Source: an uncultured Eubacteriales bacterium (lineage in GTDB: Bacteria; Bacillota; Clostridia; Peptostreptococcales; Anaerovoracaceae). Taken from it: a stretch of DNA of 64,000 nucleotides. The notes below the pieces were generated by a model that searched no databases, was not told the origin of the DNA, and saw nothing but the letters and a program-made list of their open reading frames with translations. The DNA lies in NCBI GenBank assembly GCA_902776725.1, contig CACYQX010000003.1, forward strand, positions 41,655-105,654, in the 5' to 3' direction. A program made the translations under genes and the position numbers. Every line of letters begins with the position of its first letter. Position 1 is the first letter of the stretch. This document shows, piece after piece, positions 6,623 through 14,680 of this stretch.

Positions 6623-8103
6623 TACTCTTTTGCTTTCTTAATCTCCGCTTCGTCGTCCCAAATTGGAATTCCTGCTGCGTTCTTTGCTCTTCCGCTCGGA
6701 GCGGTTCCTACTTCTTCGTGCTGTTTGGAGAAGAAGTTCATAAAGCCACGATCCTCGCGCTCGGCATGACTCTTTTTGTCCTCTGTATCGTCATGCTTAA
6801 ACATCTGCCAAGGCTTGCGCTTTGGTGCCGGAGTTTCTTCCTGCACCTCAAATTCTTCTTCAAGCGCATCGTACTCGTCGTAATCGTCGTAGTACTCTTC
6901 GCCGTACTCGTCCACGTCCTTTTCGCGTCCGAGGATTTTATCAAGGAAACCCGTTCCCATATCGCGCGCTTTTTTAATAATTGGTGTGTCAGACATTTCG
7001 TTCTCCTCTTCGTTTGAAACCCCTTTGTCTATTATATCACTTTTTTCGGGTGTGGCACCTTTTTCGGGCACATCTTCTTTCCCGGGCTCGCTTGCAATAT
7101 ACTTTTCTTCTACCAGATTGGCGTTTACATCGCAGATTCCCTCAATATATGGGGTATCTGCATCCACCATAACCGCCTTCATCGAAGCAATTGCAACCTC
7201 AAGCTGTTCCTTGGACGGTTCCCTTGTGGTGAGTTTCTGGAGAAGAAGCCCCGGCATCGAAAGAATCTTAACGACCATATTGTCGCTCCGTCCCGCCCAC
7301 TTAAGAAGCTCGTAGGATATTCCCGCAACCACGGGGAGAAGCAGGATTCTGGAGAGCAGTCTCACCCAGATATTCGGCCAACCGAGAAGCGAGAATATGA
7401 TAAGACTTATAACCATTACGAACATCAAAAAGCTCGTTCCGCATCTCGGATGAAGTGTGTAAAACTCTTGCGCATTCTCAGGCGTGAGTTCCAGATTGTT
7501 CTCGAAGCAGTGAATCGTCTTATGCTCCGCTCCGTGATACTCGAACGTACGCTGTATGTCCTTCATTCTTCCTATCGCAGCGATATATATGATGAATATC
7601 AAAAGCCTCAAAACACCTTCGCAGAGGTTTAATAGGAACTTGCTCTCCGTGAATTTGGAGAGTAGATTTACCGCCACCGTCGGAAGCAGAATAAATATCA
7701 CTACAGAAAACAGTATCGCAAGAATTACCGCGATATAAAGCGCAAAATTCCACGCGGCGCGCTCGCCAAAATGCTTTTCAATCCACTTGCTGAATGCGCC
7801 GGGTTCTTCCTTTGTTTCTTCGTCATCCGGCGTATAATACTCGAGAACCTCGGCCGAATAGGTCAGCGTCTTCATTCCTGTGACAAGCGACATAACGAAC
7901 GCAAACACACCACGGAGAACCGGAATCTTCATCCAAGCGCCGGTCTTTGGGAGAGCTTGCGTTTTGATGTGAATTCGCCCGTCCGGGAGTCTTATGGACG
8001 TTGCCATGCGGTCCACGCCGCGCATCATGACACCTTCCATTACCGCCTGTCCCCCGATCGTCGTCGGGCAGGCATCTTTTAGAAATATCTTGCTTAAATC
8101 CAT
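6622..8103 (-). CDS. yqhQ: YqhQ-like DUF1385 membrane protein with long acidic C-terminal extension
   Basis: Residues 1-320 match the DUF1385/YqhQ family: GGQAVMEGVMMRG near the start, several membrane helices (about 70-90, 130-190, 230-285) and the conserved GAEHKTIHCFE and HPRCGTSF segments. The family function is unsettled. Residues from about 330 to 493 form an additional charged tail rich in Glu, Asp and Tyr, absent from the usual roughly 310-residue members and probably disordered. The gene starts one base after the rho stop and overlaps prmC, giving a tight rho-yqhQ-prmC operon. Confidence 0.9.
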   Translation of the reverse strand: MDLSKIFLKDACPTTIGGQAVMEGVMMRGVDRMATSIRLPDGRIHIKTQALPKTGAWMKIPVLRGVFAFVMSLVTGMKTLTYSAEVLEYYTPDDEETKEEPGAFSKWIEKHFGERAAWNFALYIAVILAILFSVVIFILLPTVAVNLLSKFTESKFLLNLCEGVLRLLIFIIYIAAIGRMKDIQRTFEYHGAEHKTIHCFENNLELTPENAQEFYTLHPRCGTSFLMFVMVISLIIFSLLGWPNIWVRLLSRILLLPVVAGISYELLKWAGRSDNMVVKILSMPGLLLQKLTTREPSKEQLEVAIASMKAVMVDADTPYIEGICDVNANLVEEKYIASEPGKEDVPEKGATPEKSDIIDKGVSNEEENEMSDTPIIKKARDMGTGFLDKILGREKDVDEYGEEYYDDYDEYDALEEEFEVQEETPAPKRKPWQMFKHDDTEDKKSHAEREDRGFMNFFSKQHEEVGTAPSGRAKNAAGIPIWDDEAEIKKAKE

Positions 8104-8104
8104 T

Positions 8105-9547
8105 TTATTTTATCAGTACCTTTTTAATTATTTGTACAAAGTTTCTATTGTTTGATGTATGAGCCAAATTGTCTATTATGGTTTCCGTGATGTCCTGATT
8201 CTGCATATTGGACATGGCTCTGCGCATAGCCCAGATTGCCTCCATCTCCTCCTGATCCATGAGAAGATCTTCTCTTCTCGTGCCGGAGCGGTTGAGGTCG
8301 ATCGCCGGGAATATGCGTTTCTCCGAGAGGCGCCTATCGAGGTGCAGCTCCATATTACCTGTACCCTTAAACTCCTCATATATAACATCGTCCATACGAG
8401 AACCCGTCTCGACAAGGGCTGTCGCGAGTATTGTTATGCTTCCGCCCTCCTCGATATTTCTTGCGGCACCAAAGAACTTCTTCGGCTTATATAGAGCGCT
8501 TGGATCAAGGCCTCCCGTGAGCGTCCTTCCCGAAGGCTGCTCGACCAAATTGTAGGCCCTCGCAAGCCTCGTGATGCTGTCGAGGAGGATTACTACGTCC
8601 TGCTTATGCTCTGCCATTCTCTGAGCTCTCGCGAGTACCATTTCAGCAACCTTTACGTGGTGCTGCGGTCTCTCGTCAAAGGTCGAATAAATGACTTCTC
8701 CGCTAGTGAGCGAACGCTTCATATCCGTAACTTCTTCAGGTCTTTCATCGACCAAGAGAACTATCAAATAAACATCCGGATGGTTGGTCTCTATACTGTT
8801 TGCAATCCTCTTTAGGAGCGTTGTCTTACCTGCCTTTGGCGGCGCAACTATAAGGCCTCTCTGTCCCTTTCCCACAGGGGCTATCAGGTCAATCAGCCTC
8901 GTCGAAAGATCCTTTGCGCTAACCTCCATCGAAAGTCTCTCGTTCGGGAATATAGGTGTGAGATCCGAAAAATCAGGTCTCCTTATGGCCTCGCCCGGTT
9001 CCTCGTCGTTTACCGTATTCACATAGAGAAGAGCGCCGAATCTCTCTCCCTGGTTCGGGAGCCTTGAAATTCCGCAGATTTTGTCGCCCGTTTTGAGGTT
9101 GAACCTTCTGATCTGAGTCGGAGAAACATAGATATCCCTGTCGCTCGTCAGGAAATTGTCGAAGCGAAGGAACCCAAACCCTCCATCCTCTGCAATATCA
9201 AGGATTCCGACGACCTCAGGGCGCGGCTTTTCTTCGGTTTTCTCCTCTGGCTTGTCCTCGGTTTTTTCTTCCGGCTTTTCTTCCGGTTTTTCTTCCGCCT
9301 TCTCTTCCGCGGCCTCTACTGCCTCCGGAGATTCCACGGATTCCGTAGATTCTTCAACTTCGGCCTTCTTAGCCTTGGTCGCACGTGTCTTCTTTGGCTT
9401 TTCTTCTGCCTCCTCCAGCTCCAGCTGAGCAGCCTCAGCCTCCTTCTCGGCCTTCGTCTTTCTGGGAGCACGCTTCTTGGCAGGCGCCTTTTCCTCAACG
9501 TCAACAACAGTTTCTTCCAATACTTCTTCTTTTTTCTTTCTAGGCAT
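8105..9547 (-). CDS. rho: Transcription termination factor Rho
   Basis: This 480-residue hexameric RNA-dependent ATPase ends transcription by translocating along nascent RNA. Residues 1-112 are a low-complexity Lys/Glu/Ala/Pro region with repeated EEKPEEK-type units. Then come the cold-shock-like RNA-binding domain ([18 protein letters not shown]), the Walker A loop [11 protein letters not shown], Walker [17 protein letters not shown], and the Q- and R-loop region. Charged N-terminal inserts occur in Rho of many high-GC and some clostridial bacteria and bind RNA or drive assembly. It is first in a rho-yqhQ-prmC operon behind a consensus promoter at 9639-9667. Confidence 0.96.
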   Translation of the reverse strand: MPRKKKEEVLEETVVDVEEKAPAKKRAPRKTKAEKEAEAAQLELEEAEEKPKKTRATKAKKAEVEESTESVESPEAVEAAEEKAEEKPEEKPEEKTEDKPEEKTEEKPRPEVVGILDIAEDGGFGFLRFDNFLTSDRDIYVSPTQIRRFNLKTGDKICGISRLPNQGERFGALLYVNTVNDEEPGEAIRRPDFSDLTPIFPNERLSMEVSAKDLSTRLIDLIAPVGKGQRGLIVAPPKAGKTTLLKRIANSIETNHPDVYLIVLLVDERPEEVTDMKRSLTSGEVIYSTFDERPQHHVKVAEMVLARAQRMAEHKQDVVILLDSITRLARAYNLVEQPSGRTLTGGLDPSALYKPKKFFGAARNIEEGGSITILATALVETGSRMDDVIYEEFKGTGNMELHLDRRLSEKRIFPAIDLNRSGTRREDLLMDQEEMEAIWAMRRAMSNMQNQDITETIIDNLAHTSNNRNFVQIIKKVLIK

Positions 9548-9638
9548 AAGTAAAACTTCGGCTGAACGCCTTTCCTTTCTCTTTAGATGGGATTGTAAGA
9601 TTTAAAAAATGTGATAAAAGTTGATTAAAACTGGAGCC

Positions 9639-9667
9639 ATTATAACCTAAAGGCCGAGAAAATGCAA
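9639..9667 (-). promoter_or_regulatory. Sigma-A promoter of rho
   Basis: On the minus strand TTGCAT and TATAAT are separated by 17 bases. The start point would be near 9632, giving a leader of about 85 bases before the rho ATG. No attenuator-like hairpin is obvious in it. Confidence 0.75.
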
Positions 9668-9745
9668 ATTATCTTGCTTTTGCCCCACTTTTATTATCCT
9701 ATTTATTATGGTACAATTAACAGTTGTAGGAAATTGGAGGTTACT

Positions 9746-9919
9746 ATGAAGAAAAGTGACAAAGAATTATTGAAAACGCTCAAGATGCAGCAGAAGCTGG
9801 AAAAGAAAAAGAATGCCGAAAACATCGTGGTATTTACCGCGGTATTTGCCATAGTGGCGCTTGGCGTTGTTGCTGCTGCTCTCAGCTTCAAGGCTCCTCA
9901 AGAAAAGGTTGATCTGTAA
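9746..9919 (+). CDS. Small single-span membrane protein, 57 residues
   Basis: The ATG at 9746 follows TTGGAGG by five bases; an upstream in-frame ATG lacks such a site. The product has a Lys-rich cytoplasmic N-terminus (KKSDKELLKTLKMQQKLEKK) and one hydrophobic helix (VVFTAVFAIVALGVVAAAL). No family is recognised. It ends 18 bases before the LytS-type kinase gene in the same direction, so it may be co-transcribed and could be an accessory or regulatory peptide of that kinase. A possible -10 TACAAT lies at 9712. Confidence 0.65.
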   Translation: MKKSDKELLKTLKMQQKLEKKKNAENIVVFTAVFAIVALGVVAAALSFKAPQEKVDL

Positions 9920-9937
9920 ACCGAATTTGTAAAGGCT

Positions 9938-11893
9938 ATGAAGAAACAAAGTAAATCTACACCTGTAACATTGATAGCGTTTTTCATTACGCTTTTTGTC
10001 ATGTTTGTCGTTGTGGCTTTTATCCTTCTGGGCAAAGCCAATACCAACGCAAACCTGAGGCCGCGTAATTTGTCGTATGATAACGGCTGGACCTTAGTGC
10101 AAGAAGGAATCGAAGGTACTACCGTCGATCTCCCGACAAAGATTACGACTTCCGCCTCGGAGATTTCCGTACTCAAAAAGGAACTCCCCTCCAATATTTC
10201 TTCCAGAGACGCCATCGCCGTAAGAAACTATCACCAGCTCCTCCACGTAAGGATCGGTGACGAAATCATCTATGCTTATCCGAACATCGGTTGGAACGGC
10301 GTCGGAAACATGATAAGCGATGAGTGGATTGTCGTGAACCTTAAACCGGAGTATGCGGGAAAGACGATTTCTCTCCACTTCACAAATACATCGATGTTCA
10401 AAACATCGTTCAATATCAGCAATATCTGCTACGGAACGGATAACGACGTAGTTCAATACATCCGCGACACGACGTTTATGCCTTATATTTGGGGCCTCAT
10501 AATCTTTATCATAGGACTCTTCCTCTTGATTATGAGCTGGGTATACGGCAAACCAACCGACCAAAGACCTAATACCGCCATGGGCGCGGCACTCCTTTGC
10601 TTTGGTCTCTGGCTGATCAATAGATCGCTCATGCCGATACTTACGAGATTCTCGGGCGCTCTTTATCTCTTTGCCGTGCTCGCACTCATGTTTGTTCCGC
10701 CGTGCATTTTCCTTTACTCATATTACAGAAACAAAGAGCACCGTCAGATATCCTTCAAATGCTATCAGATTGCCATCGGAGCAGATGTCTTCTTGATTCT
10801 CTCCTGCATAGTGATTCGATATAACGCAAATATCATCGCAATCCTTTGCTATCTCCTCAGCGGAATCGGCATCGTCCTTAACGGCGTGCTTCTCTTTAAA
10901 TCCGCATTCGGAGAAAAGGCAAATCTGCTTACCCGAACAGAGCTCAGGCTTAACAGAACCGAGTTCTTTGCAAATATTATTCTTCCGATAATCGTAATCG
11001 CGGAGTCGATAATATTCAGCAACAGAATGTGGACTGAGACGAGTATGCTCTTTAGAACGGGTCTTCTTATCTACGCGTTCATCTATATGATGTTCGTGTT
11101 CTGGAGAAACCTCCTTGCGTTCTCTGACAGAGTAACCGTAACGAAGAGACTAAAAGAGAATCAGCTGAAGCTGATGATGGACCAGATTCAGCCGCACTTC
11201 CTCTTCAATACCTTGAGTGCGATACGTATACTCATCAAAATGGAGCCGGATATGGCGTATGATGCGATGTACGACTTTTCAAAATATCTGAGAGCAAATA
11301 TCGACAACGTAAACAATATCGACGGAATAGATTTTGCCTCTGAGGTCGAGCACATCAAGAGCTATGTTAACATCGAAAAGATACGATTCGGCGACAGAGT
11401 AAATGCCGAGTACGATATTCAGGTGGACGACTTCTTTGTTCCGCCGCTATCCATCCAGAGCCTTATCGAGAACGCCATCCAGTACGGCATCCTTCCAAAG
11501 ATGCGTGGCGGAACCATCTGGCTCAGGAGCTATGAGACCAACGACTACGATGTGGTTGAGATAGAAGACGACGGCGTTGGCTTCAACAGAGAGACGGCGT
11601 CTCACCTCTTCTCCATCTACTCGAGCAACGACGATGATGTCGGCATGGAATCCAATCAGGTTCTGCGCACGGCTATGACCGAAGTAATGGAGAATCTGAA
11701 CCTGACCGATGCAAACGGTAACCCAATCGTATTTGCGGGACCGATCAAGAATAACGATTTCACAGAGGAGCATCAGTCATCGCATACCATGAACATCTTC
11801 CTGCGTCTGCGCGAGATGTCGGGTGCAAAATTTGAAATCACCAGTACCGAGGGACAGGGTACGCTTATACGAGTGCTGATACCAAAGAACTAA
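9938..11893 (+). CDS. LytS/YehU-type membrane sensor histidine kinase, orphan
   Basis: This 651-residue protein has an N-terminal membrane anchor (about 12-35), an extracellular beta-rich domain (40-180), a seven-helix membrane block (about 185-400), and a His_kinase/HATPase module. The phosphoacceptor is in QIQPHFLFNTLSAIR and the N-box in LIENAIQYGI, followed by DDGVGFN. Between the last motif and the C-terminal SSHTMNIFLRLRE segment is an atypical stretch of about 65 residues with no normal GxGLxN glycine loop, so ATP-lid behaviour may differ. The architecture matches 7TMR-DISM receptors. No response regulator is adjacent; thrS follows 21 bases downstream, which argues for shared transcription but no common function. 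Confidence 0.85.
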   Translation: MKKQSKSTPVTLIAFFITLFVMFVVVAFILLGKANTNANLRPRNLSYDNGWTLVQEGIEGTTVDLPTKITTSASEISVLKKELPSNISSRDAIAVRNYHQLLHVRIGDEIIYAYPNIGWNGVGNMISDEWIVVNLKPEYAGKTISLHFTNTSMFKTSFNISNICYGTDNDVVQYIRDTTFMPYIWGLIIFIIGLFLLIMSWVYGKPTDQRPNTAMGAALLCFGLWLINRSLMPILTRFSGALYLFAVLALMFVPPCIFLYSYYRNKEHRQISFKCYQIAIGADVFLILSCIVIRYNANIIAILCYLLSGIGIVLNGVLLFKSAFGEKANLLTRTELRLNRTEFFANIILPIIVIAESIIFSNRMWTETSMLFRTGLLIYAFIYMMFVFWRNLLAFSDRVTVTKRLKENQLKLMMDQIQPHFLFNTLSAIRILIKMEPDMAYDAMYDFSKYLRANIDNVNNIDGIDFASEVEHIKSYVNIEKIRFGDRVNAEYDIQVDDFFVPPLSIQSLIENAIQYGILPKMRGGTIWLRSYETNDYDVVEIEDDGVGFNRETASHLFSIYSSNDDDVGMESNQVLRTAMTEVMENLNLTDANGNPIVFAGPIKNNDFTEEHQSSHTMNIFLRLREMSGAKFEITSTEGQGTLIRVLIPKN

Positions 11894-11914
11894 TAATTTA
11901 TTAACGAGGACTAT

Positions 11915-13756
11915 ATGGAAAGAGAAGATTTACTTGATGTTTATCGCCATTCGCTGGCGCATGTGCTCGCCAAGGCGGTAATCGAAATTTTTGGAAAAGA
12001 GAACGTGCAGTATGCCATCGGGCCGGAGGTTTCCGATGGCCTTTACTATGACTTTGTTCTGCCGCGCGCAATAACAAAGGAGGACTTCCCCGAAATCGAG
12101 GAGAAGATGCACGAGATTATAAAGCGTCGCGAAGCTTGGCTCCGTCAGGAGATTTCAAGAGACGCCGCGCTTGAGATGTTCAAGGATCAAAGATTCAAGA
12201 CGGAGCTCATTCAGGATCTTCCTGAAGACGAAACTCTTACTATTTATTATACGGGCGAAGACTTTGTCGATCTCTGCCGCGGACCTCATGTAGATAACTC
12301 TCAGGAGCTTCTCTCCGCAGCTTTTCAGGTCAAGTCCGCATCGGGATCATACTGGAGAGGCGACGAGCATAACGAGCAGCTTCAGAGAATCTACGTCTAT
12401 GCCTTCCCCGACAAGCAGCAGCTCAAAGATCACCTTAAGCTGATTCAGGAGGCAATGGAACGCGACCACAAGAAGCTCGGTCAGCAGCTCGAACTCTTTA
12501 TGTTTGACGAAACAGCCCCCGGCATGCCCTACTGGCTACCGAGAGGCTGGAGACTATATAACACCCTGATGGACTTCTCCAGGGGGCTTCAGGACGCATA
12601 CGGCTACCAGGAAATCTGTGCACCGGTATTCAACAACAGAAAGCTCTATCTGATCAGCGGTCACTGGGCTCATTATCAGAACAATATGTTCGTTGTACCG
12701 GAACTCGAGCGCGACGAAAACGGAAAGATAATCCTTGACGAGAACGGATCGTTCAAGATGAAACCAGTCGAGGAAGCGGATATCTATTCGGCAAAGCCGA
12801 TGAACTGCCCTAACGCGATGGTCGTATTTAAATCGCAGATTCGTTCTTATAGAGATCTTCCGCTGAGGCTCTCAGAGAACAACGTTCTCCATAGAAAAGA
12901 AAAGTCCGGTCAACTCAATGGACTTCTTCGCGTTCAGGAATTCCGTCAGGATGACGATCACACCTTTGTTATGGAGTCGCAGATAGAAGAAGAGATTGGA
13001 AAGATCTTTGAGCTAACCGACATTATCTATTCGACACTCGGGCTTTCATACAGGGCCGAGCTTTCGACTCGTCCGGAAGACTTTATGGGCGATATCGAGA
13101 CTTGGAACGACGCAGAGCGCGCACTTAAGAATATACTCGATGCAAAATATGGCGAAGGCGGTTACGAAATCAACGAAGGCGACGGCGCATTCTACGGACC
13201 AAAGATAGATCTTCAGATGAAGGACGCTCTCGGCAGAGAATGGCAGTGCGGAACTATACAGCTTGACTTCCAGCTCCCGCATAATTTTGAACTTAAATAT
13301 ACCGCGCCCGACGGAAGCCTAAAGCAGCCTATCGTTATTCACAGAGCTCTCTACGGCTCGTTCGAAAGATTCATCGCGGTTATCATAGAGAACTTCAAGG
13401 GTGCATTCCCCTTCTGGCTCTCACCGACTCAGGTCGCGGTAGTTCCAATCAAGACCGAGCACAATGATTACGCAGAGGAAATCTGTAAGCTGCTCCGAGC
13501 AAATCATATCCGCTATGAGGTTGATTACGAAGACAAAAATATGAATGCCAAGATTAAGACATTCAAGAACTTCAAGACTCCGTACATAATAGTTGTCGGA
13601 GGACAGGAGGCAGAAAGCAGAACCGTATCGATTAATATTCGCGGTTCCAACCAGCAGCTCAGAAACGTTCCTCTCGACACATTCCTCGATATGTGCGATA
13701 TGATGAACGAGGAACGCACCCTCGAGCTACTCACCGAAGTCCCACCCACTTTCTAG
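11915..13756 (+). CDS. thrS: Threonyl-tRNA synthetase lacking the N-terminal TGS domain
   Basis: This 613-residue class II synthetase charges tRNA-Thr. It starts directly at the editing domain (YRHSLAHVLAKA, the HxxxH motif), so the usual N-terminal TGS domain of about 60 residues is absent. The catalytic core has MNCPNAMVVFK with the zinc Cys, motif 2 EFRQDDDHTF with a zinc His, and motif 3 VIHRALYGSFERF with the other His. The C-terminal anticodon domain is complete. An acidic insert of about 15 residues sits before MNCP. A GAGG ribosome site precedes the ATG; the upstream kinase gene ends 21 bases away, and there is no T-box leader. A strong terminator follows. Confidence 0.95.
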   Translation: MEREDLLDVYRHSLAHVLAKAVIEIFGKENVQYAIGPEVSDGLYYDFVLPRAITKEDFPEIEEKMHEIIKRREAWLRQEISRDAALEMFKDQRFKTELIQDLPEDETLTIYYTGEDFVDLCRGPHVDNSQELLSAAFQVKSASGSYWRGDEHNEQLQRIYVYAFPDKQQLKDHLKLIQEAMERDHKKLGQQLELFMFDETAPGMPYWLPRGWRLYNTLMDFSRGLQDAYGYQEICAPVFNNRKLYLISGHWAHYQNNMFVVPELERDENGKIILDENGSFKMKPVEEADIYSAKPMNCPNAMVVFKSQIRSYRDLPLRLSENNVLHRKEKSGQLNGLLRVQEFRQDDDHTFVMESQIEEEIGKIFELTDIIYSTLGLSYRAELSTRPEDFMGDIETWNDAERALKNILDAKYGEGGYEINEGDGAFYGPKIDLQMKDALGREWQCGTIQLDFQLPHNFELKYTAPDGSLKQPIVIHRALYGSFERFIAVIIENFKGAFPFWLSPTQVAVVPIKTEHNDYAEEICKLLRANHIRYEVDYEDKNMNAKIKTFKNFKTPYIIVVGGQEAESRTVSINIRGSNQQLRNVPLDTFLDMCDMMNEERTLELLTEVPPTF

Positions 13757-13824
13757 TCTTATGGGAACAAACATGATTCCCTTCACGGGTCCTCGGAACG
13801 GACAATTACAACTTCAATAAAATT

Positions 13825-13893
13825 GAACCTCTGGAGGGTTGCATCGAAGGTCTTCGACCCGATGCCAACCTCACAGAGGTTCTTCTTTTATTT
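13825..13893 (+). terminator. Long nested hairpin terminator after thrS
   Basis: A single nested stem of 58 bases is built from GAACCTCTG/CAGAGGTTC, GGTTG/CAACC, CATCG/CGATG and GGTC/GACC around a TTC loop, followed by TTCTTTTATTT. It is longer and more layered than the other terminators here. Nothing else was seen between thrS and the convergent PrsW gene. Confidence 0.75.
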
Positions 13894-13951
13894 CGTGTAA
13901 TTGTGCCCGCCCCTGTGGAATCGTTCAGGGAACATATCTGCTCCCTTCAGA

Positions 13952-14671
13952 CTAGAGCGGATGGTCTTCGCGGGATTCCTTGCGGATGGTCCTGATCATC
14001 AGGATGTCGACGGCGATGATGAATGCGAAGAAGATCAGCGTAGATAACGTCGTCTGCTTCATCGCACATGCATCGTAGAATCCGTGAAGGAGTACCGCGA
14101 CTATGTAGGCGAGCCACCTGTTGGTCGAGGCCTTTTGTTCGTCTCCTCTGTTTGCCCAGAGGCGCGCTCTTCCGTAGAAGAATCCCATGAATACCGCAAA
14201 TGACATATGCCCCGGAATCGCAAGTAGCGCTCTTGTCGGTGCGATTGTGAGTCCGTATCCGATTACATACCCGATGTTTTCAAACGCGGCAAATCCGAGA
14301 GAAATAAATACGGCGTAGATGATTCCGTCGAATCTAAAATTAAAATGCGAGTTGCGCCACGTAACAGCCTTCATAAGGATGTACTTTGTTCCCTCTTCTA
14401 TTACGGCGACCACCAGGAATGCCAGTATAATTACATAGAGCGGGTTAGACACGCTTATAAATCTATCAAGCACCGCTATCGCAAGTGTCTCGAAACCTCC
14501 GGAAAGGAGCGCGGCAACAACGCCAAGTCCGAGCAGCTTCAAAAGAAGGCTGGCCGGTTCTTTTTCTATCGTGTCCTTTCTGTATATATAAAACAGAAGA
14601 AGGGCGGCTGGAAATACTGCCGCTATTATATATATGATTCCAATCGGCATTAAATAGCTTAAAGAAAACAC
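13952..14671 (-). CDS. PrsW-family intramembrane metalloprotease
   Basis: This 239-residue protein has about seven membrane helices. The conserved family signatures are VIEEGTKYILMKA (EExxK), FENIGY, PGHMSFAVFMGF with a His, and LLHGFYDA with another His. PrsW proteases cut membrane proteins inside the bilayer; Bacillus PrsW starts anti-sigma factor degradation. No anti-sigma factor is nearby, so the substrate is unknown. It is the last gene of a run from the two-component system through paaK and the P-type ATPase, nine bases after the ATPase stop. Confidence 0.88.
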   Translation of the reverse strand: MFSLSYLMPIGIIYIIAAVFPAALLLFYIYRKDTIEKEPASLLLKLLGLGVVAALLSGGFETLAIAVLDRFISVSNPLYVIILAFLVVAVIEEGTKYILMKAVTWRNSHFNFRFDGIIYAVFISLGFAAFENIGYVIGYGLTIAPTRALLAIPGHMSFAVFMGFFYGRARLWANRGDEQKASTNRWLAYIVAVLLHGFYDACAMKQTTLSTLIFFAFIIAVDILMIRTIRKESREDHPL

Positions 14672-14680
14672 TTTGTCTAC

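Noticed and set aside
9156-9428. Ser/Phe-rich repetitive plus-strand frame
   Set aside because: It is the reverse of the Lys/Glu/Pro repeats in the Rho N-terminus.
11894-11914. T-box leader upstream of thrS
   Set aside because: Only 21 bases separate thrS from the kinase gene; no T-box sequence or antiterminator fits.
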